Shown one piece after another: positions 59,546 to 64,000 of a stretch of 64,000 nucleotides of DNA (the first letter of the stretch is position 1; each line of letters starts with the position of its first letter). Under the pieces are notes generated by a model that worked only from the letters and a program-made list of their open reading frames with translations, was not told where the DNA came from and made no database searches. Origin of the DNA: Melastoma dodecandrum (lineage: Eukaryota; Streptophyta; Magnoliopsida; Myrtales; Melastomataceae). Position numbers and translations under genes: made by a program. The stretch is taken from contig JARUPY010000534.1 of NCBI GenBank assembly GCA_029817715.1, positions 4,776,501-4,840,500 on the forward strand, given 5' to 3'.

Positions 59546-61508
59546 AGTTTCCGAGAGCGATCCCCTCAAATATCTCTTCGACAAGCCAACACTAATCGGA
59601 AGAGTCTCTAAATGGCAGTTGCAGCTAGCTGAATTCGACATCAGATTTCACTCAACAAAGTCAATCAAAGGAAGAACAATCGCTGATCACATTGCGGAAT
59701 ATCCAGGGACAGACAATTCGCCTTTGGAAATCAAATTGCCAGACGAAAACATCTTCCTCACCGAGCTACAACAAAGATGGACAATGTATTTTGACGGCGC
59801 TGTCAACTCTTCCGGTTCAGGCATCAGAGCAGTAGTGATATCCCCAGACGGACAATACTATCCAACAGCTGCTAAAGTCACATTCCCCTGCACAAATAAC
59901 ATTGCTGAATACGAAGCATGCATCCTTGGCCTATTACGTGCACTCGACATGCGAGTCCGATTTCTTGACGTTCATGGAGATTCAGCACTCATCATCTCCC
60001 AAACAAACGGGGCATGGCGCACACGGGACCCAAAGCTCATCCCATATCAGGACTACCTACAAACACTAGTCCGCCAATTCGTCGATATTGAGTTCAATTA
60101 CCTCCCACGGGCAGATAATCGTTTCGTTGACACTCTTGTTGTTCTTGCATCAATGATTCCATTAGCAAGAGAAATGGACATAGAGCCTCTTCGCATCGAC
60201 ATCGCCGAAGACCCAAGTTGCATGCATGTCGAGCCCTGCCAACCTGGGGACTCACCACCGTGGTTTACAGACATCAAAGCTTACCTAGAAACGAACACAT
60301 TTCCCCAAGGCAGCACAGGAAAGGAACAGAAATTCATCCGGATGATTGCTAGGAAATACTTCCTCAATGGTGACGTGCTCTATAAGAAGTCATTCACGAC
60401 AGCCCTCATGCGGTGCGTTACCGAACAAGAAGCTCAAGACATCATCTTCGAAGTCCATGAAGGTGTTTGTGGACCACACATGAACGGTTATGCCCTCGCT
60501 CAAAAGATCATGCGTCAGGGATACTATTGGCTCACAATCGAGGCCGACTGTATCAAATACGTCAAAACCTGCCACAAATGTCAGATCTACAGTAACAAGG
60601 TGCATGTCCCTCCAACAAGGCTCTACCCACTGTTCGAACCGTGGCCATTCTCAATGTGGGGCATGGACGTCATCGGACCGATTAATCCCAAGGCATCAAA
60701 TGGGCATCGGTTCATATTAGTCGCCATCGACTATTTCACTAAATGGATCGAAGCACAATCTTTCAAGGAAGTCACCGCGAATAACGTCATACGTTTCACG
60801 CGGGCAAATATCATCGCCAGATACGGAGTTCCAGAACTGCTCGTCACCGACAACGGCACAAACTTCAAAGGCAAACAGATGAATTCTCTATGCACTGAAT
60901 TTCGAATCAAACACCTCAACTCATCACCGTACCATCCACAAATGAACGGTGCAGTCGAAGCCACCAACAAAAACATGAAAAGGATCCTTCAGAAGACGGC
61001 GATTACATATCACGATTGGCATGAGAAGCTCCTTTTCGCACTACTCGCCTATCGGACTACGATGCGCACTTCGACTGGGGCAACTCCCTTTGAACTTGTC
61101 TTTGGCGCTCAAGCAGTTATTCCAGCTGAGGTCAAGCTACCTACTCTTCGGATCTTGTCCCAAAACAACATGACCGAGGAAGAGAAGGCCAATCACCAGC
61201 TCGCGCACCTCGACTTCATCGATAAGAAACGACTTGCCGCAATAGACCACATGCAATGTTATCAACAACGCATGTCCAGGGCATTCAACAAAAAGGTCAA
61301 AGAGGTCAAGTACAAACCAGGAGACCTCGTCCTCAAACGGATCCTTCCAAATGCCAAAGATCCTAGGGGAAAATTTGCTCCAAACTACGAAGGACCATTC
61401 GTCGTCAAACACGCTTTCTCGGGAGGAGCTACCATCCTAACAAAGATGGATGGAGGAAAACTGTCACAACCAATCAATGCGGACGCTCTCCGACGCTATT
61501 ACACTTAA
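59546..61508 (+). pseudogene. Ogre second RNase H and integrase
   Basis: An open frame after the shift: LLVSESDPLKYLFDKP, then the archaeal-type second RNase H (MYFDGAVNSSGSGI about 59784, NNIAEYEACILG, VHGDSALIISQ, PRADNRFVD), a Tat-clade feature. Integrase follows: HHCC zinc finger (VHEGVCGPHMNGY ... CHKCQIY, about 60451-60590), core Asp in MDVIGPI (60663), TDNGTNFKG (about 60845-60870) and Glu in NGAVEATNKN (about 60943-60972). The C-terminus ends DALRRYYT before TAA at 61506-61508. No chromodomain is seen, as expected for Tat. No stop interrupts this part. Confidence 0.9.
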
Positions 61509-63443
61509 ATGGGTGGCAAAACTTCAAGCTAAATACTTGTGGCAGTTTTCGTCAATCCTTTGATTCCTTCGGACGAAGATGCAATGATGAAACAAAAAAA
61601 GGGAAGTATCAAAAACTCTATTTTGCCTTTCATATAAATGAAGTTACATGAGCAAACTTCGTTTTAAGATAAACAAGTTAAATGAGCTTACTTGTTATCC
61701 GCCCTTTGGCGAGTGTAGGCACATGAACATCTTGCATTACAGACAAAGGCACGGGTGGTCGGGTGGAAAATTTCGAGCCAAGGCTTCGAGATTGCCTTTG
61801 TTGTCACTAAAGATGATCGTATCGAAAGGGAGTGTCATCTACACTACTCTCTAACAAGATTTCTTATCATTCCCCAGATGGAGTCATGCCTTCGTTTTTC
61901 CACATTGGCGTCTGTCACACCGATTATCAAGATGGACATATCCATCTCATTTCCCCAGCGGATACTATACTTTATTATTATTCACCCAAACAAGAGGTGA
62001 AGAATATGAGCTAACTCCGTCTCCGTTCGTTATCAACTGTGTAGGTACTTGGACATCCTCACAGTACGATACAGACCCCTGGCAGAGTCGTAGGTGATCG
62101 GGTGAGAGCCATTTTGAAAATAATTTCAGAGAACATGACTGGGGCATTAAGGTACAAACACTTTCCTCGTGAAGCTTGCATGAGAACATCACTTTAGTAT
62201 GAAGTCTCCAAAGAGGTTTGTGTACTTGAACCTATTTAAGCATTTGTGTGTCCATTTGCATACAATTCGAAAAGATTTTTGGGTAAAGAGAATGCTTCCG
62301 AGCGAGAACGGAGAAGGCAAACCTACTCCTAAACACCTACCCCTGAGTGATGAGTGCAAACACTATGAGGGTTTACACGCAAAGATCCGGGAGGACAACG
62401 AATCCTTTGACAAAGGATACTCAAACTAGGATGAAATCGCGCATTTCTTCTCTATCCCAAACACAGAACATCAACTATTGGTAACCCTTTTTCCGAGCCA
62501 AATTTGAAGTTTCTATATACACTACTCCCACAGAGTCTAAACACCGCCTCACATTGAGGTTAAAGGAGGTCTTGTAGTTAGAAATTGGAAGTAACAGACT
62601 ATGGAGACAACACTTCCTTAAGGTTCAAGCGAAGAGGCACTATCAACAGTCGAGCTTGCTAGTTAAGTCATCCCCAATGATGGAATTTTTACAACAATAA
62701 ATACAAATTCCCAAGGAGTCCAAAGCATCTCCAAGAGAAGATCAATAAACTGACAAGAGAAAGAAAGCAGTGCAAAACCCCACGATTCAACAAAGAAAAA
62801 GCAGAATTAGTGCAAAGACCAAACTCTTCAAAAGCAAAGCGCAAAGATGAAAGTCAAAAGAGCATAATAAAGCACCAGGACCGACATTGACGGTCGCAAA
62901 AGCAAAGGTGTCATATTCCCAAAGCAGATCATCAACACTTACTAGTAAGCCAATTATTCATCCCCAACAGAGTGCGTAAACTGGCGAGCTGTCTGAACGA
63001 TAGAGAATTTGCTTGAACGGTGTAAGCTTGACGGTCAAGTAGCTTCCGATGAGGTCGTTGGACTCATTCTTTCAAACATCAAATCTAAAGGCCTTCTGCC
63101 AAAGCCACCTTACAACCTAGACAAAGACTCCTTCGACTAGTACATGAGCATCCAAGTCAAAGGAATTCTGCAAACCCACCTAGATACTTTTCAGAAGTAA
63201 GAATAAACACTGTGAGGAATAAAAAACTCCTTCTCCTATCTCATTCAGAAGCAAGTCTTTAGAGAGAAATCATAAACATCGTAATCATACAAGCTTGATT
63301 ACCTTGTGTCTCATGAAATCTTTATCATTGCTAATGATCTTTTTGATGAGCTCTCAGGATACATGTTGGCCAAAGATGACCCCAAAACATAATTTGAGGT
63401 ATTTATGATATCCTTGTGAGAAAATCTTTTCAGATTTCCTCCC
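61509..63443 (+). other. Ogre 3' untranslated region (1.9 kb)
   Basis: No protein-like frame. Weakly repeated phrases occur (for example gcaaaagcaaag-type words, 62750-62900). Long 3' UTRs are usual in Tat-clade elements. Confidence 0.6.
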
Positions 63444-63457
63444 AAGGAGGGGTAAAC
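63444..63457 (+). other. Polypurine tract of the Ogre element
   Basis: The purine-rich aaggaggggtaaac sits directly before the 3' LTR start. Confidence 0.6.
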
Positions 63458-64000
63458 TGCAATACCTCAAATATCCTTTCCTATTTTACTTTATTTTCAA
63501 AAATATTTCTTTTGATTCTCTTAATTGCATTCATTACGATTTCCTTCCTAAACGGGAGCACACACACGTTACGGAAGACACTGGGACAGATTGAAACGCT
63601 TCACCTTTAGACGTTTCAATTTACAGACTTTACAACTTTCAAACGTACTTTTACTTCCCTATAATAGAAGAGATAGACACACACACGTAAAAAAAAGAGA
63701 CATAGACAAAAACACAAAAAAGCTCCCCTTCCAAGCATTCTTCAAGCCTCCCCTTTCCTCCCGACGAGCTTCTCGACCAAGGTAAGCTCATGGAGCGATG
63801 GAGACCCCCCCGACCAGCCTAACCGCGGAGGACACATTCCCGTTTCACAAGTTGACGGCTGTGGCAAGAAGAAATAACGGCAACCCCGGACAACCTCCGT
63901 CGTCCTCCCTTCGCCGTCTCCATGCTCGAGGCCATCTCTCCGGCATCTAGAATCTGCCCTCCTCGTAGCTTCGCGGGAGGGCTCCCTTGTTGCTTTGACG
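63458..64000 (+). repeat. 3' LTR of the Ogre element (first 543 bp)
   Basis: It aligns closely with 49200-49770. It differs by scattered bases and a deletion near 63963 that removes most of the 49690-49750 stretch. The remaining LTR and target duplication lie beyond the window. Confidence 0.88.

Larger units (their letters stand above)
49200..64000 (+). mobile_element. Ogre/Tat-type Ty3/gypsy retrotransposon, 3' LTR cut by window end
   Basis: Order: 5' LTR (49200 to about 51673), tRNA-Arg-type primer site, ORF1 (about 52373-53574), gag-protease (53864-57794), predicted intron (57795-58106), RT-RNase H (58107 to about 59540), second RNase H and integrase (to 61508), 1.9-kb 3' UTR, polypurine tract and 3' LTR start (63458). 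ORF1 upstream of gag, an intron between protease and RT, and a second RNase H are the known marks of Ogre within the Tat clade. Several stops and frameshifts make it defective. It interrupts the element whose 3' LTR is at 47201. Confidence 0.92.

Overview
The window is plant nuclear DNA, almost certainly from a eudicot. It is dominated by LTR retrotransposons of plant-specific lineages: Sirevirus (SIRE) Ty1/copia, a shorter Ty1/copia, a chromovirus and an Ogre/Tat Ty3/gypsy element. Among them lies a small host cluster of ginkbilobin-2-like (Gnk2/DUF26) secreted cysteine-rich proteins. Species cannot be fixed from sequence alone; I saw no tRNA or rRNA genes, operons or CRISPR arrays.

Layout. 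1-9858: SIRE-1, a decayed Sirevirus (+) whose 5' LTR is cut by the window edge; its 3' LTR is 7431-9858. 9859-24170: host-like segment with two apparently intact Gnk2-like genes (10406-10843 and 22146-22592, +) and a third, truncated copy (23798-23910). The first two are separated by a complete 5.4-kb copia element (11278-16688, TSD gacac) and a minus-strand chromovirus relic (17772-about 20260). 24170-25131: a Sirevirus LTR fragment and a head-to-tail dimer of a roughly 182-bp repeat. 25584-37140: SIRE-2, a structurally complete 11.6-kb Sirevirus on the minus strand with a perfect TSD (gataa), gag-pol and a separate env-like ORF, carrying only a few lesions. 37359-39975: a second dimer of the 182-bp repeat, split by about 2.3 kb of unknown DNA. 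40287-46786: SIRE-3, a decayed Sirevirus (+) that has lost its reverse transcriptase. 47201-49199: 3' LTR and 3' internal end of a minus-strand element carrying a broken ORF antisense to it. 49200-64000: an Ogre/Tat element (+) with 5' LTR, tRNA-Arg-type PBS, ORF1, gag-protease, a phase-compatible predicted intron, RT/RNase H, a second RNase H, integrase, a long 3' UTR and the start of the 3' LTR.

How it works together. Each retroelement once coded for capsid (gag), protease, integrase, reverse transcriptase and RNase H. All now carry stops, frameshifts or deletions, so movement would need proteins supplied by intact relatives. The Gnk2-like genes are the only convincing host genes. Their promoters and 3' UTRs are visibly related, so they are tandem duplicates later pushed apart by transposon insertion. 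They encode small secreted proteins of a family known for mannose binding and antifungal activity.

The strongest leads are: the diverging Gnk2 cysteine sets; the Sirevirus env-like accessory ORF seen in two or three elements; a repeated internal polypurine motif and GC-rich LTR tandem repeats in all three Sireviruses; the phase-compatible intron in the Ogre element; and the antisense ORF at 48176-48900.
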